From positions 1,302,001 through 1,366,000 of the forward strand of contig NZ_JAIOAO010000002.1 in the NCBI RefSeq assembly GCF_021190955.1: 64,000 nucleotides of DNA, written 5' to 3'. This DNA comes from Parachryseolinea silvisoli. Its GTDB lineage: Bacteria; Bacteroidota; Bacteroidia; Cytophagales; Cyclobacteriaceae. A program made the translations under genes and the position numbers. The notes beneath the pieces are model-generated. The model worked only from the letters and a program-made list of their open reading frames with translations. It had not been told where the DNA came from and made no database searches. Every line of letters begins with the position of its first letter. Position 1 is the stretch's first letter. Of this stretch, positions 37,610 through 46,493 are shown one piece after another.

Positions 37610-38035
37610 TCAGTTTAGTCGTTTAGCAGCGGTTAATATATACATGTGGTGATTGGGATCCTTGTCGTTTAGTACCAATGTGCCTTCCAGGGTAATCGGT
37701 TTGGTAGTGAAGGGAATCTTGACGGGTGTTTGTACTTCGATGACGGTTTCCGGGCCGGCCGCCCCGCAGAAGAAACAGAGGTTGAACGGCAAGGACGAAA
37801 GCATAAATCGCCCTTGTCCGCCGAGCTCTTCCAGCGGAATGATATAACCCTTCAAGCTGATCTTTTTGTTGTTAAAGGCCTTCAACTGTGGGCTGAAGAC
37901 AGGCACCTCGACATCGTATCCGCTCTTGTCCTTTCTGTTTTCAAACCGTACGTTGGCCAGGGTATCCCAGAAATTCTGTTCCTGCGACGCCACCGTGAGG
38001 GGCAGTAGGAGTAGGGACAGGAGAAGAGTCTTCAT
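37610..38035 (-). CDS. Secreted protein of unknown function, paralogue of the gene at 35624-36175
   Basis: 141 aa with a signal peptide (L-L-L-S-L-L-L-L-P-L, cleavage near V-A-S-Q). It shares with its paralogue K-G-Y-I-I-P-L, F-M-L-S-S-L-P, C-F-F-C-G, G-P-E-T-V-I-E-V and the ending G-T-L-V-L-N-D...M-Y-I-L. The two paralogues bracket the M28 peptidase, one convergent and one co-transcribed with it (2-bp gap). The conserved C-F-F-C pair suggests a metal site or disulfide. No known function. Confidence 0.75.
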   Translation of the reverse strand: MKTLLLSLLLLPLTVASQEQNFWDTLANVRFENRKDKSGYDVEVPVFSPQLKAFNNKKISLKGYIIPLEELGGQGRFMLSSLPFNLCFFCGAAGPETVIEVQTPVKIPFTTKPITLEGTLVLNDKDPNHHMYILTAAKRLN

Positions 38036-38208
38036 AACATTTCAATGATACGGATTTTTTGATGTTTTTGACGAAGACAAACGTTGCGGTATACCGCATC
38101 TCTAAAAAGTATATTTTCTACAACGTGTGTTTACCCGAAAAATCCGTTTTTGTTTGTTCGGGCTCTGGTAAACCTCGTACTTCGTAACTGCATTAGCGCA
38201 TTACAGGC

Positions 38209-39108
38209 ATGGGATTTTTGTTTGAATCGTTTGCCGGCTGGAAGCAGTATAGCGAACAGACGGGGTTACCGCTCCACCAGGTGGTATTGGAATATGAACA
38301 TGAGCAGAAAGGCCGCCGGGAGGAAGAGACGTGGGAAGGCCTGGCACAGGCGTGGAGTGTCATGAAGGATGCTGTACGTTCAGGGCTTGAAGACGAGATG
38401 GTGTCGCGGTCGGGCATGATCAATAACGGCGCGAAAAAGGTATACCGCTATCCAACGCCGGTATTGTCGGTAGAGTTTCAGCAGTTGATCGCACGGGCAC
38501 TGGCCGCGAAAGAAGTAAACTCGTGCATGGGCCGTATCGTGGCGGCTCCTACCGCGGGTGCCAGCGGTATCATGCCGGGGGTACTGTATACGTTACAAGA
38601 CATTCATAAGATTGACGACCATACAATTTTAGAAGCCATGCTGATTGCAGCGGGTGTCGCGTTGATCATGGAACAAAAAGCATCGATCGCGGGGGCAGTC
38701 GGCGGATGTCAGGCCGAGACCGGCACTGCGGCGGCGATGGGGGCCGGGTCGATTGTACACTGCCTGGGCGGTGATACCGACCAGGTGTTTAACGCTGTGG
38801 CTATTACTGTACAATGTATGCTGGGCTTGGTGTGCGACCCCGTGGCGGGACTGGTCGAAGTACCGTGTGTAGTGCGAAATGCCAGCGCCGCGGCCATCGC
38901 CAACAGCTCGGCTCAAATTGCCCTGGCGGGTGTCAGTGCCGTAATACCCGTAGATGAAGTGATTGAGGCCATGGGCGAGATCGGCTCCAGCATGGAGACA
39001 CGTTATAAAGAAACTGCACTGGGCGGCCTGGCGGCTACTAAGACCGGGCAGGCTATTGCCAAGCGGGTGCTGATACACGACATCGAAGTTTTGCCCGATG
39101 AAGTATAA
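38209..39108 (+). CDS. sdaAA: L-serine dehydratase, iron-sulfur-dependent, alpha subunit
   Basis: 299 aa. It deaminates L-serine to pyruvate using a 4Fe-4S cluster. The family blocks are present: P-T-A-G-A-S-G-I-M-P-G near residue 105, G-G-C-Q-A-E-T-G-T-A near 163 and V-C-D-P-V-A-G-L-V-E-V-P-C near 205, carrying the cluster cysteines. The beta subunit, adjacent in two-component types, is not found next to this gene. Only about 170 bp of non-coding DNA precede it, so beta must be elsewhere or the enzyme is unusual. Together with gcvP it ties the region to glycine/serine use. Confidence 0.9.
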   Translation: MGFLFESFAGWKQYSEQTGLPLHQVVLEYEHEQKGRREEETWEGLAQAWSVMKDAVRSGLEDEMVSRSGMINNGAKKVYRYPTPVLSVEFQQLIARALAAKEVNSCMGRIVAAPTAGASGIMPGVLYTLQDIHKIDDHTILEAMLIAAGVALIMEQKASIAGAVGGCQAETGTAAAMGAGSIVHCLGGDTDQVFNAVAITVQCMLGLVCDPVAGLVEVPCVVRNASAAAIANSSAQIALAGVSAVIPVDEVIEAMGEIGSSMETRYKETALGGLAATKTGQAIAKRVLIHDIEVLPDEV

Positions 39109-39120
39109 TGTCTTCCCGAC

Positions 39121-39573
39121 TTATCGAATGACGTCGGGCAACACTTCGTTGCCAAAGAAATAGATCATGCTGCTAAAAAGCACCGACCAGAACGCGGCGC
39201 TGACAAACATATAGAAGATCAGCTTTTCTTTGGGGGTACCAAAGCTGATGGCCAATAAACACCCCCCGATGGGTGATAAAATAACCGGTGTCAGAATGGC
39301 CACACCCAGTAGCCCATACTTTTGCCACAGGACGACGACCTTACGGGTGCGTTTGGAGAACACGGGGCGTTTGGTTCGGACCCGTGCCACTTGCCGCCGC
39401 ATAAAATCTCCAAAGAACGAAAAGAGTAACACCACGGTCATCATACCCGCCACCGTGACGAGAATGGTCGTGATAAGTGTCAGTCCTGCTGCATAGCCAC
39501 CTATCGGTCCAAGAATAAACTTGAACATGCTTGAAAAATAGACGGGTATGACTTTCAGGATGGATTCCCACAT
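39121..39573 (-). CDS. Small multidrug-export-like membrane protein
   Basis: 150 aa with four likely membrane segments: around residues 20-50 (one or two), 83-110 and 118-142. The block G-L-L-G-V-A-I-L-T-P-V-I-L-S-P-I-G-G resembles the Sm_multidrug_ex family (PF06695), whose transport role is poorly documented. A basic loop (R-R-Q-V-A-R-V-R-T-K-R) sits in the middle. It follows upp on the same strand with a 36-bp gap. The family assignment is moderate; a substrate cannot be named. Confidence 0.65.
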   Translation of the reverse strand: MWESILKVIPVYFSSMFKFILGPIGGYAAGLTLITTILVTVAGMMTVVLLFSFFGDFMRRQVARVRTKRPVFSKRTRKVVVLWQKYGLLGVAILTPVILSPIGGCLLAISFGTPKEKLIFYMFVSAAFWSVLFSSMIYFFGNEVLPDVIR

Positions 39574-39609
39574 AGGTGCTGTGTTGCTGTGTTGCCGTTC
39601 CGCGTTGTA

Positions 39610-40257
39610 CTACAATTTTGTGCCATAGCTCAGGTCACCAGCGTCACCCAGTCCGGGGACAATGTAAAACTTATCGTTCAGACTTTCGTCGATGGCACAG
39701 GTCCAGAGGGAGTACGGTACGTTGACGTGTTGGGCCAGCTGCTTAATTCCTTCGGGTGCTGCCACCAGGGCGACGACGTGCAAATGCTGGGGTTGCCCGC
39801 CTTTTTTGGTCAGCAGATCGATGGCGTCGGTAGCCGAACGGCCCGTGGCCAGCATCGGGTCGACGAGGATAACTTCCCGGCCCGTCAACGCCGGGGTTGT
39901 GATATATTCCGTGCGTACAGTCAGTTCGTGGGCAAACTCGTCGCGGTAGGCACCGACGAACGCGGCGTCGGCCCGGTCGAAGACATTGATGAATCCCTGG
40001 AAATAAGGCAGGCCTGCACGCAGGATCGCTACCAGGAGCGGCTCCTGTTTCAGCACGTTGATCCGGGTTTTGTCTAGCGGGCCCTCCACGATACGGGTGC
40101 CGTACTGAAGCTTTTTAGAAACTTCGTAGGCCATGATCTCGCCCAGGCGCTCCATGTTTTTCCGGAAACGCATACGGTCGCGCTGAATGTCCCGGTCGCG
40201 TAGCTCGGCCAGGAACTGATTGGCAATTGAATTCTGTTCGCTGAGGTTGAAAACCAT
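39610..40257 (-). CDS. upp: Uracil phosphoribosyltransferase
   Basis: 215 aa pyrimidine-salvage enzyme making UMP from uracil and PRPP. The PRPP-binding motif reads V-D-P-M-L-A-T-G-R-S, and the uracil-binding end has the Y-x-V-P-G-L-G-D-A-G-D block at the C-terminus. The opening (S-E-Q-N-S-I-A-N-Q-F-L-A-E-L-R-D) is typical of the Bacteroidota form. Upstream of it on the other strand is a divergent peptidase gene. A second phosphoribosyltransferase of purine type (hpt) lies 1 kb away. Confidence 0.94.
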   Translation of the reverse strand: MVFNLSEQNSIANQFLAELRDRDIQRDRMRFRKNMERLGEIMAYEVSKKLQYGTRIVEGPLDKTRINVLKQEPLLVAILRAGLPYFQGFINVFDRADAAFVGAYRDEFAHELTVRTEYITTPALTGREVILVDPMLATGRSATDAIDLLTKKGGQPQHLHVVALVAAPEGIKQLAQHVNVPYSLWTCAIDESLNDKFYIVPGLGDAGDLSYGTKL

Positions 40258-40323
40258 GGATGCGTTTTTTTCTAAGCAAAATTTAGGATAAAGTTGTAGA
40301 TAAAAACGCTAAACTGTGCGCGA

Positions 40324-41247
40324 ATGATACAAGAATTCAAGCTTTTAAAGCAGCTGTGCGAGGTACACGCACCCTCGGGCCGCGAGGTGGGCATGAAAGA
40401 TTTTCTGCTGCGCTACATCGCCAAAGAAAGTAAGAAGTGGAAAGTGAAGCCCGAAGTATACCACGGCGAAGAATTTCAGGATTGTATCGTGCTGAAGTTT
40501 GGCAAGCCGCGCACCGCGATCTTTGCTCACATGGACAGCATCGGTTTTACCGTGCGTTACTTTAACCAGCTCCTGCCCATTGGCAGCCCCGATGCCGATG
40601 CCGGCACCGTGCTGGTAGGCGAAGACAGCCTGGGCGCGATTGAATGTGTGTTGGAATTCGACAAAGACAATCATGCCTTTTATTCCTTCGGCCGGCAGAT
40701 AGACCGTGGCACGGAGCTTACGTACAAGGTAAATTTCCGTGATAGTAAAATGTATATCCAGTCAGCATACCTCGACGACCGCCTGGGTATCTACGCAGCG
40801 CTAAAAGTTGCTGAGACATTAAAGGACGGCGTCATAGTATTCACCTGTTGGGAAGAGCACGGTGGCGGCAGTGTACCCTACCTGGCCAAGTTCATTTATG
40901 AGCAGTGGCAGGTGCGCCAGGCATTGATATCCGATATTACCTGGGTGTCAGACGGCGTAGCGCCAGGCAAAGGTGTAGCGATCTCGATGCGCGACCGGAA
41001 CCTTCCGCGGCGCAGCTTTGTCGATCGTATTATTGGCATTGCGCGCAAACGACAGGTGGATTTTCAATTAGAGGTAGAAGGCATGGGCTCGAGCGATGGC
41101 CGCGAGCTGCAGGTGTCGCCGTATCCGTTTGACTGGTGCTTTGTAGGCGCGCCAGAAAGCGGGCCGCATACGCCGGACGAGCGCGTGCATAAGCATGACA
41201 TCCGTACCATGATCGAGCTGTACCAATGGCTGATGAAAGACCTGTAA
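40324..41247 (+). CDS. M42-type (co-catalytic metal) aminopeptidase
   Basis: 307 aa. It opens with L-C-E-V-H-A-P-S-G-R-E, and the metal site fits the M42/glutamyl aminopeptidase family: H69 in A-H-M-D, D150 in Y-L-D-D-R-L-G, E176/E177 in C-W-E-E-H-G-G and a final H-x-x-D region (R-V-H-K-H-D). It has no signal peptide, so it is cytosolic and probably finishes peptide degradation. M42 enzymes are usually 340-360 aa, so this is a somewhat shortened form. It is alone in its transcription unit. Confidence 0.85.
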   Translation: MIQEFKLLKQLCEVHAPSGREVGMKDFLLRYIAKESKKWKVKPEVYHGEEFQDCIVLKFGKPRTAIFAHMDSIGFTVRYFNQLLPIGSPDADAGTVLVGEDSLGAIECVLEFDKDNHAFYSFGRQIDRGTELTYKVNFRDSKMYIQSAYLDDRLGIYAALKVAETLKDGVIVFTCWEEHGGGSVPYLAKFIYEQWQVRQALISDITWVSDGVAPGKGVAISMRDRNLPRRSFVDRIIGIARKRQVDFQLEVEGMGSSDGRELQVSPYPFDWCFVGAPESGPHTPDERVHKHDIRTMIELYQWLMKDL

Positions 41248-41271
41248 AAATCACGCGGAACCACTGGTCTA

Positions 41272-41299
41272 TTGGGTGTTACAATTTCTTTTATCTTTG
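41272..41299 (+). promoter_or_regulatory. Promoter of hpt
   Basis: TTG (41272-41274), 17 bp, TATCTTTG (41292-41299): both parts of the Bacteroidota -33/-7 consensus with a spacer in the known 17-23 range. Transcription would begin near 41306, about 15 bases before the ATG. Confidence 0.6.
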
Positions 41300-41320
41300 T
41301 GCCCCCTTAGCGGGAGCACT

Positions 41321-41848
41321 ATGCAAATAAAAGATCTGGAGTTTAAGCAATTCATCAATAAATCGAAGATTCAGGAGGCGATTCGTGGGCTTGCCCAGCA
41401 GATCAACACGGATTATAAAGACAAGACCCCGGTGTTTCTGCCAATCCTGAATGGTTCCTTTATTTTTGCCGCCGACCTCATTAAGCAGATCGAAATTTCG
41501 TGTAAAGTATCATTTGTAAAGGTTTCTTCGTATTCCGGCACAACAAGCTCCGGCCAGCTCAAGACGCTGATCGGCATGGATGCCAGCCTTTTTAACCACG
41601 ACGTGATCGTGGTAGAAGACATTGTCGATACGGGCCAGACATTGCAAAAAATTATCGAAGAGCTGAAAGGCTTAGGAACAAAGTCAGTAGAGGTTGTGAC
41701 GCTGCTACGCAAAGAGCCTGCCCGCGAAAAAATGATCAACGTAAAATATACGGGATTTGAAATCGAAAACGAGTTTGTTGTGGGCTATGGGCTGGACTAC
41801 GATGGACTGGGGCGGAACCTGAAAGAGATTTACAAAGCCGTGAAGTAA
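41321..41848 (+). CDS. hpt: Hypoxanthine phosphoribosyltransferase
   Basis: 175 aa when read from the ATG at 41321, preceded by a GGGAG. An in-frame GTG at 41276 lies inside the promoter and is rejected. The enzyme salvages hypoxanthine (and guanine) with PRPP. The PRPP motif V-V-E-D-I-V-D-T-G-Q-T is at about residues 97-107. Flexible-loop residues S-S-Y-S-G-T-T-S-S-G are near 69-78. It is followed by adk with an 82-bp gap, and obgE, so purine nucleotide genes run together. Confidence 0.94.
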   Translation: MQIKDLEFKQFINKSKIQEAIRGLAQQINTDYKDKTPVFLPILNGSFIFAADLIKQIEISCKVSFVKVSSYSGTTSSGQLKTLIGMDASLFNHDVIVVEDIVDTGQTLQKIIEELKGLGTKSVEVVTLLRKEPAREKMINVKYTGFEIENEFVVGYGLDYDGLGRNLKEIYKAVK

Positions 41849-41930
41849 AATGCAAGCGATTGTAATTCGTGCGTCATTCCGTATCTTGGGCGGCTTATGT
41901 AACCTAAATTCTTAAACGACAACACAGATC

Positions 41931-42515
41931 ATGATCAATCTCATTCTCTTCGGCCCGCCTGGGGCTGGTAAAGGCACGCAGAGCGCCAAGCTCATCGAGA
42001 AATACTCGTTGACGCACATTTCTACCGGCGATCTGTTTCGTAAACACCTCAAGGAAGGCACGCCGCTCGGCAAGCTGGCCCAAGGGTATATGGATAAAGG
42101 AAACTTAGTGCCCGACCAGGTGGTGATCGACATGGTGGATGATAAGATCAAGAGCAGCGGTAACATTACCGGTATAATCTTCGACGGCTTCCCGCGCACC
42201 ATACCGCAAGCCGAGGCGTTGGACAAACTACTGGCTTCCAAACAAGCTCCCATTAAGGTGTTGATAGAGCTTGTCGTGCCCGAAGATGAGCTGCGCACGC
42301 GCCTGGCCGACCGCGCCCTGAAAGAAAACCGCCCCGACGACGCCAAGCCGGAAGTGATCGAAAACCGCATTTCTGTATATAAGTCAGAGACTGTCGCAGT
42401 AGCGCAGTACTATAAAGAACATAAAAAATACGCCTCCGTTATTGGTGTGGGTAAGATCGACGAGATCTTTGTAAACATCTGTACTGAGATCGACAAAAGC
42501 TTACTGGTAAAATAA
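41931..42515 (+). CDS. adk: Adenylate kinase
   Basis: 194 aa, the short-LID form without the zinc-finger insert. It interconverts ATP, ADP and AMP. The P-loop is G-P-P-G-A-G-K-G-T-Q (7-16), the NMP-binding region has H-I-S-T-G-D-L-F-R, and the core has F-D-G-F-P-R-T. The LID is marked by L-A-D-R-A-L followed by R-x-D-D. It lies 9 bp upstream of obgE in the same transcript, a pairing known from other Bacteroidota. Confidence 0.97.
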   Translation: MINLILFGPPGAGKGTQSAKLIEKYSLTHISTGDLFRKHLKEGTPLGKLAQGYMDKGNLVPDQVVIDMVDDKIKSSGNITGIIFDGFPRTIPQAEALDKLLASKQAPIKVLIELVVPEDELRTRLADRALKENRPDDAKPEVIENRISVYKSETVAVAQYYKEHKKYASVIGVGKIDEIFVNICTEIDKSLLVK

Positions 42516-42524
42516 TCCGACATC

Positions 42525-43514
42525 GTGTCTGCTCCGAACTTCATTGACTACGTTAAATTCTGCTCACGCTCCGGAAAAGGAGGTGCAGGCTGCCTGCACT
42601 TTCACCGCGAGAAGTTCATCCAGAAGGGTGGACCCGACGGGGGCGATGGAGGCCGGGGCGGAAGTATCATCTTGCGCGGCGACTCCCAGCACTGGACGCT
42701 CCTGCACTTGAAATACCGCAAGCATGTTATCGGCACCGACGGCAATCCGGGCGAAGAGCAAGACCGCACGGGCGCCTCAGGCAAAGACGAAATCATTCCC
42801 GTGCCGCTGGGCACGGTGGCCCGCGACGCCGAGACCGGCGAAATCCGTTGCGAGATTACTGAAGATGGTCAGGAATTCGTGTTGACGCCGGGTGGCCGCG
42901 GGGGCAAGGGCAATGCCTATTTTTCAACGCCCACACACCAGGCGCCCCAGCACGCGCAACCCGGGGAGCCCGGCATCGAAGAGTGGATCATCCTCGAGCT
43001 GAAGCTGCTCGCCGATGTAGGCTTGGTAGGATTTCCCAACGCCGGCAAGTCCACCCTGCTGTCGGTGGTGTCCGCCGCCAAACCCAAGATCGGCGATTAT
43101 CCCTTTACGACACTTACGCCTAACCTGGGCGTTGTTTCATACCGCGAAGGGCTGTCGTTTGTCATGGCCGACATACCCGGTATAATTGAAGGCGCCGCCG
43201 AAGGGCGTGGGCTTGGTACTCGCTTCCTTCGCCACATTGAACGCAATTCCCTGTTGCTGTTCATGATCCCGGCCGATGCCAACAACATTCAAACAGAGTA
43301 CGACATTCTGCTAAACGAGCTGCGCAAGTACAACCCCGAGCTACTCGACAAAAAGCGCATCCTGGCTGTTTCTAAATCAGACATGCTGGACGATGAGCTG
43401 AAGACCGAAATGAAACGAGAGCTGCCGACTGACCTGCCCGCGGTGTTCATCTCCTCCATCACCAACCAGGGCCTTGTCGAGCTCAAGGACCTGATCTGGT
43501 CACACCTACACTAG
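42525..43514 (+). CDS. obgE: GTPase Obg/CgtA
   Basis: 329 aa starting at a GTG 9 bp after adk. The glycine-rich Obg domain (residues 1-157) has the [10 protein letters not shown] and G-G-D-G-G-R-G-G features. The G domain (about 158-329) carries G-F-P-N-A-G-K-S-T (G1), T-T-L-T-P-N-L-G (G2), D-I-P-G-I-I-E-G-A (G3) and S-K-S-D (G4). Obg associates with the 50S ribosomal subunit and is needed for ribosome assembly and stress responses. The C-terminal OCT domain of some homologues is absent, as usual for this length. Confidence 0.96.
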   Translation: MSAPNFIDYVKFCSRSGKGGAGCLHFHREKFIQKGGPDGGDGGRGGSIILRGDSQHWTLLHLKYRKHVIGTDGNPGEEQDRTGASGKDEIIPVPLGTVARDAETGEIRCEITEDGQEFVLTPGGRGGKGNAYFSTPTHQAPQHAQPGEPGIEEWIILELKLLADVGLVGFPNAGKSTLLSVVSAAKPKIGDYPFTTLTPNLGVVSYREGLSFVMADIPGIIEGAAEGRGLGTRFLRHIERNSLLLFMIPADANNIQTEYDILLNELRKYNPELLDKKRILAVSKSDMLDDELKTEMKRELPTDLPAVFISSITNQGLVELKDLIWSHLH

Positions 43515-43616
43515 AAACCTCTTTTTCGCGATCCCCTGCCACTTCAGGCGTGCCCATGCGCTTTTCAATGGCATTTAAAACCCATCGGGTAGGTAAGGCA
43601 CCTGCCTGCCGGACTG

Positions 43617-43634
43617 ACTACCAAAGGTAGTTTT
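43617..43634 (+). terminator. Weak terminator candidate after obgE
   Basis: Six-base perfect inverted repeat ACTACC / GGTAGT around AAA followed by TTT. It is short, so only a weak candidate for separating obgE from grpE. Confidence 0.3.
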
Positions 43635-43650
43635 CCCAATTTCTCAGGAA

Positions 43651-43663
43651 TGCCAGTTTGGCA
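43651..43663. repeat. Palindrome upstream of grpE
   Basis: TGCCA-GTT-TGGCA, a perfect 5-bp inverted repeat, 11 bp before the sigma-54-like box. It may be an operator for a regulator acting on the grpE-dnaJ promoter. Confidence 0.45.
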
Positions 43664-43674
43664 TGTGATAGCTT

Positions 43675-43689
43675 TGGCAAAATTGTTGA
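43675..43689 (+). promoter_or_regulatory. Sigma-54-like -24/-12 element of grpE-dnaJ
   Basis: TGGCA (43675-43679), 6 bp, TTGA (43686-43689). The GG and GA doublets are 10 bp apart, the spacing of the sigma-54 consensus TGGCACG-N4-TTGC, with A in place of C at -12. The same element (TTGGCA-N6-TTGA) precedes dnaK at 56350-56365. Transcription would start near 43701. Confidence 0.45.
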
Positions 43690-43719
43690 CATTTGCCCCT
43701 TCATTAATTTGTAGTTACC

Positions 43720-44304
43720 ATGCAACCAGAAAATAAGGACCAGCGCGAAGAATTCGATCAAAATCAGGAGACGATCTCTGAGAATACAGAAGAAATGGCA
43801 GAAGCTGTCAAAGGGGCTGACAATGCGGAGGAGGATTTGACGGGTGGCGCCGAAAATGGCGGCCTCGTCAAGGTACAGGCCGAGCTGGCCGAACAGAAGG
43901 ACAAATACATCCGCCTGTATTCTGAATTTGAAAACTTCCGTCGCAGAACGGCCAAAGAAAAGATCGAAATGATTGCGTCTGCCAACGAGCAGTTGATCAA
44001 ATCGCTTTTGCCGGTGGCGGACGACTTTGAGCGCGCCGAGAAATCGTTCAAGGATCGCAACGACAAAGAGTTGGAAGGCTTCTTCCTGATCTACAATAAA
44101 TTTAAAAAAACGCTCGAGCAGTACGGCGTAAAGATAATGGAGCTGGGTCCCGGCTCAGACTTTAACGTCGACATGCAAGAAGCCATTACACAAATTCCTG
44201 CGCCCAATGAAAAGCTGAAAGGCAAGATCGTGGATGTTGTGGAGAAGGGTTATTTACAAAACGATAAGGTGATCCGGTTTGCCAAAGTGGTAATCGGAAG
44301 CTAA
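43720..44304 (+). CDS. grpE: GrpE, nucleotide exchange factor of DnaK
   Basis: 194 aa. An acidic, poorly structured N-terminal stretch (1-50) leads into a long coiled coil ([25 protein letters not shown]). The C-terminal beta domain ends [13 protein letters not shown], the family signature that docks to DnaK. It drives ADP release from DnaK, encoded at 56410-58329. It is 14 bp upstream of dnaJ, so the two are co-transcribed, while dnaK is apart. Confidence 0.96.
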   Translation: MQPENKDQREEFDQNQETISENTEEMAEAVKGADNAEEDLTGGAENGGLVKVQAELAEQKDKYIRLYSEFENFRRRTAKEKIEMIASANEQLIKSLLPVADDFERAEKSFKDRNDKELEGFFLIYNKFKKTLEQYGVKIMELGPGSDFNVDMQEAITQIPAPNEKLKGKIVDVVEKGYLQNDKVIRFAKVVIGS

Positions 44305-44318
44305 TTCATATTACTTAC

Positions 44319-45440
44319 ATGTCTACCAAAAGAGATTATTACGAAATACTGGGCGTTAGCAAGACGGCTACTCCGGAGGAAATTAAGAAGGCCTATCGCA
44401 AAACGGCCATTCAGTTTCACCCGGATAAAAATCCCGGTAACAAAGAAGCTGAAGACAAATTCAAGGAAGCCGCCGAGGCATACGAAATCCTCAGTGACGC
44501 CGACAAGCGCGCGCGCTACGATCGTTTTGGTCATGCCGGTGCCAACGGTGGCGGAGGCTATGGCGGTGGCCACAATATGAATATGGAAGATATCTTCAGT
44601 CAGTTTGGAGATATTTTCGGTGGTGGCAGCCCCTTTGATAGTTTCTTTGGTGGTGGCGGCGGCGGTGGACGACGTCAGCGCAAGGGCTCGAACCTTCGCA
44701 TCAAGCTGAAGCTTACGCTGGAAGAGATTGCGGCAGGCGTAGAAAAGAAAATAAAGGTTAACCGCCTGGTACGGGCAGAAGGGGTAACGTTCAAGACGTG
44801 TACTACCTGTAACGGCACGGGCCAGATCAAAAAGGTCGTAAACACCATGCTGGGTCAAATGGTCTCGGCTACGACTTGCTCTACCTGCGATGGCAGCGGC
44901 CAGATTCTTGACAAACGCCCTGCTGGCGTAGACAATTCTGGCCTTGTATCGAAAGAAGAAATCTTGTCGGTAAAGATCCCCGCCGGAGTTGGCGAGGGTA
45001 TGCAGTTGGCCATGTCGGGTAAAGGCAATGAAGCTCCGGGCGGCGTAGCCGGCGATCTGCTCATCCTTATCGAAGAACAGGAAGACAAACAGCTGAAGCG
45101 CGACGGCAACAACCTGATCTACGAGCTTTATATCACGGTGGTGGACGCTGCGCTGGGTACATCGGTAGAGGTTCCTTCCGTCGGTGGCAAGGTGAAGATC
45201 AAGATTGAGCCAGGCACACAAAGCGGCAAAATATTGCGCCTACGCGGCAAGGGCCTGAAAGACGTCAATGGTTATGAGACCGGCGACCAGCTTATCTATG
45301 TGAATGTGTGGATTCCGAAAAAATTGACCGCCGATGAAAAGGCGAAATTGGAGAGCCTGCGCAGTGCGGTAAACTTTCAGCCACACCCGGATGCCAGCGA
45401 TAAAGGATTTTTTGAAAGAATGAAGGAATACTTCAGTTAA
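44319..45440 (+). CDS. dnaJ: Chaperone DnaJ with a single zinc centre
   Basis: 373 aa. The J domain (residues 1-70) has H-P-D at 34-36, and a Gly/Phe-rich linker follows at about 72-118. The usual zinc region has four C-x-x-C-x-G-x-G motifs that make two zinc sites; here only the middle two survive, C161/C164 (C-T-T-C-N-G-T-G) and C187/C190 (C-S-T-C-D-G-S-G), which form zinc centre II. Motifs I and IV are replaced by sequence without cysteines (V-N-R-L-V-R-A-E-G and R-P-A-G-V-D-N-S-G). The C-terminal substrate-binding domains look normal. It stimulates DnaK ATPase together with GrpE. Confidence 0.95.
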   Translation: MSTKRDYYEILGVSKTATPEEIKKAYRKTAIQFHPDKNPGNKEAEDKFKEAAEAYEILSDADKRARYDRFGHAGANGGGGYGGGHNMNMEDIFSQFGDIFGGGSPFDSFFGGGGGGGRRQRKGSNLRIKLKLTLEEIAAGVEKKIKVNRLVRAEGVTFKTCTTCNGTGQIKKVVNTMLGQMVSATTCSTCDGSGQILDKRPAGVDNSGLVSKEEILSVKIPAGVGEGMQLAMSGKGNEAPGGVAGDLLILIEEQEDKQLKRDGNNLIYELYITVVDAALGTSVEVPSVGGKVKIKIEPGTQSGKILRLRGKGLKDVNGYETGDQLIYVNVWIPKKLTADEKAKLESLRSAVNFQPHPDASDKGFFERMKEYFS

Positions 45441-45458
45441 ACATCGCCATTCCCTTGG

Positions 45459-45504
45459 AAACCCTCGTTTAATACGTAGAACACGTACCTGGACGAGGGT
45501 TTTT
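45459..45504 (+). terminator. Terminator of grpE-dnaJ
   Basis: Stem of 10 bp (AAACCCTCGT 45459-45468 with ACGAGGGTTT 45493-45502), with a second inner stem TACGT/ACGTA inside the loop, then TTCATTTT. Confidence 0.75.
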
Positions 45505-45570
45505 CATTTTATTTATTGTTTAAACTTACAACCGTGTAACCTGTAGAGAGCAGGGCCGTAATAATTCACC

Positions 45571-46488
45571 ATGCGTAAGAAGATTTGGCTAACATGTTGC
45601 GGAGTTGCGCTTGGCGGGATAGTTTTCGGCCAGATCAAAAAGCAGTTTACGGTCGAAGACGTCCAATCGTGCGAAAGCGTGCGTCTGAGCCTGCAAGCCA
45701 ACAGCGGCAATTGCTACATCAAACCCAGCCAAAATCCCGAAATTCTCAACGTTTTTAGCAATCAGACCGAAACCGAATACGCACATAACTTTCGAAAAGA
45801 GATCAAAGGCAGAACCTGCGAAGTGCAGTTGAACCTGGAAGATAGCCAATCAAGCTCCCTGGGTGAGTCCATCTCCACCCACTTCTTTGGCGGTACCGAA
45901 GGCGGCGGCGACAAGCTGTGGAAGATGTACCTGACCGATATGAAGCCGTACCTGTTGGAGTTAAAATATGGCGTGGGCAATGCCAATGTCGACCTCTCCG
46001 GCCTGGCAATTAAAAAATTGAAAATAAGCTCGGGCAGTGCCAACGTAACTGTAGGCTACAATTCATCGCTGGAAAACCAGATCGACATGGACACGTTCAT
46101 TGTAAAGGTGGACCTGGGCTCTGTTAACGTAAAAAATCTGAACCTGTCGCGCACACACTTTGTGCAGGCCGATGTGGGCTTTGGCAATGTAACGCTCGAC
46201 TTCAGCAATAAGCCGTTGGTGCAGAATATCGTGAAAGGCAGCGTAGGCGCCGGCAACCTGTTGATCCTGATGCCCAGCGATGAAATACCGGTGTTGGTAA
46301 AGATTCACGACTCGTGGCTGTGCAGCGTAAAGATGCCCGGAAGCCTGGTAAAGATCAAGGAAAATACATTTGCCAACGCCGCGTACAGCAAAGATCCCAA
46401 AGGCGGCCTGACATTCGACCTGGATGTATCGATGGGCAGCATTGTGTTTAAAGAAACAAAAGAGGTTGAAGTAAAAGATCCCAAGTAG
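45571..46488 (+). CDS. Secreted beta-helical protein of the toastrack (DUF4097/LiaF-C) type
   Basis: 305 aa with a signal peptide (L-T-C-C-G-V-A-L-G-G-I-V-F-G, cleavage near F-G-Q). The rest is a string of short beta repeats with the pattern G-x-x-N-V-x-V/L (for example K-Y-G-V-G-N-A-N-V-D-L, G-S-A-N-V-T-V, G-S-V-N-V-K-N-L, G-F-G-N-V-T-L, G-A-G-N-L-L-I), as in toastrack domains of cell-envelope stress proteins. It ends G-S-I-V-F-K. I infer an adhesin-like envelope protein of unknown role. An ABC exporter and histidine kinase follow downstream, separated by a weak hairpin. Confidence 0.6.
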   Translation: MRKKIWLTCCGVALGGIVFGQIKKQFTVEDVQSCESVRLSLQANSGNCYIKPSQNPEILNVFSNQTETEYAHNFRKEIKGRTCEVQLNLEDSQSSSLGESISTHFFGGTEGGGDKLWKMYLTDMKPYLLELKYGVGNANVDLSGLAIKKLKISSGSANVTVGYNSSLENQIDMDTFIVKVDLGSVNVKNLNLSRTHFVQADVGFGNVTLDFSNKPLVQNIVKGSVGAGNLLILMPSDEIPVLVKIHDSWLCSVKMPGSLVKIKENTFANAAYSKDPKGGLTFDLDVSMGSIVFKETKEVEVKDPK

Positions 46489-46493
46489 TTGTC

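Noticed and set aside
44301-45221. A 306-codon open frame antisense to dnaJ
   Set aside because: It is a shadow of the dnaJ coding sequence without domain or promoter.
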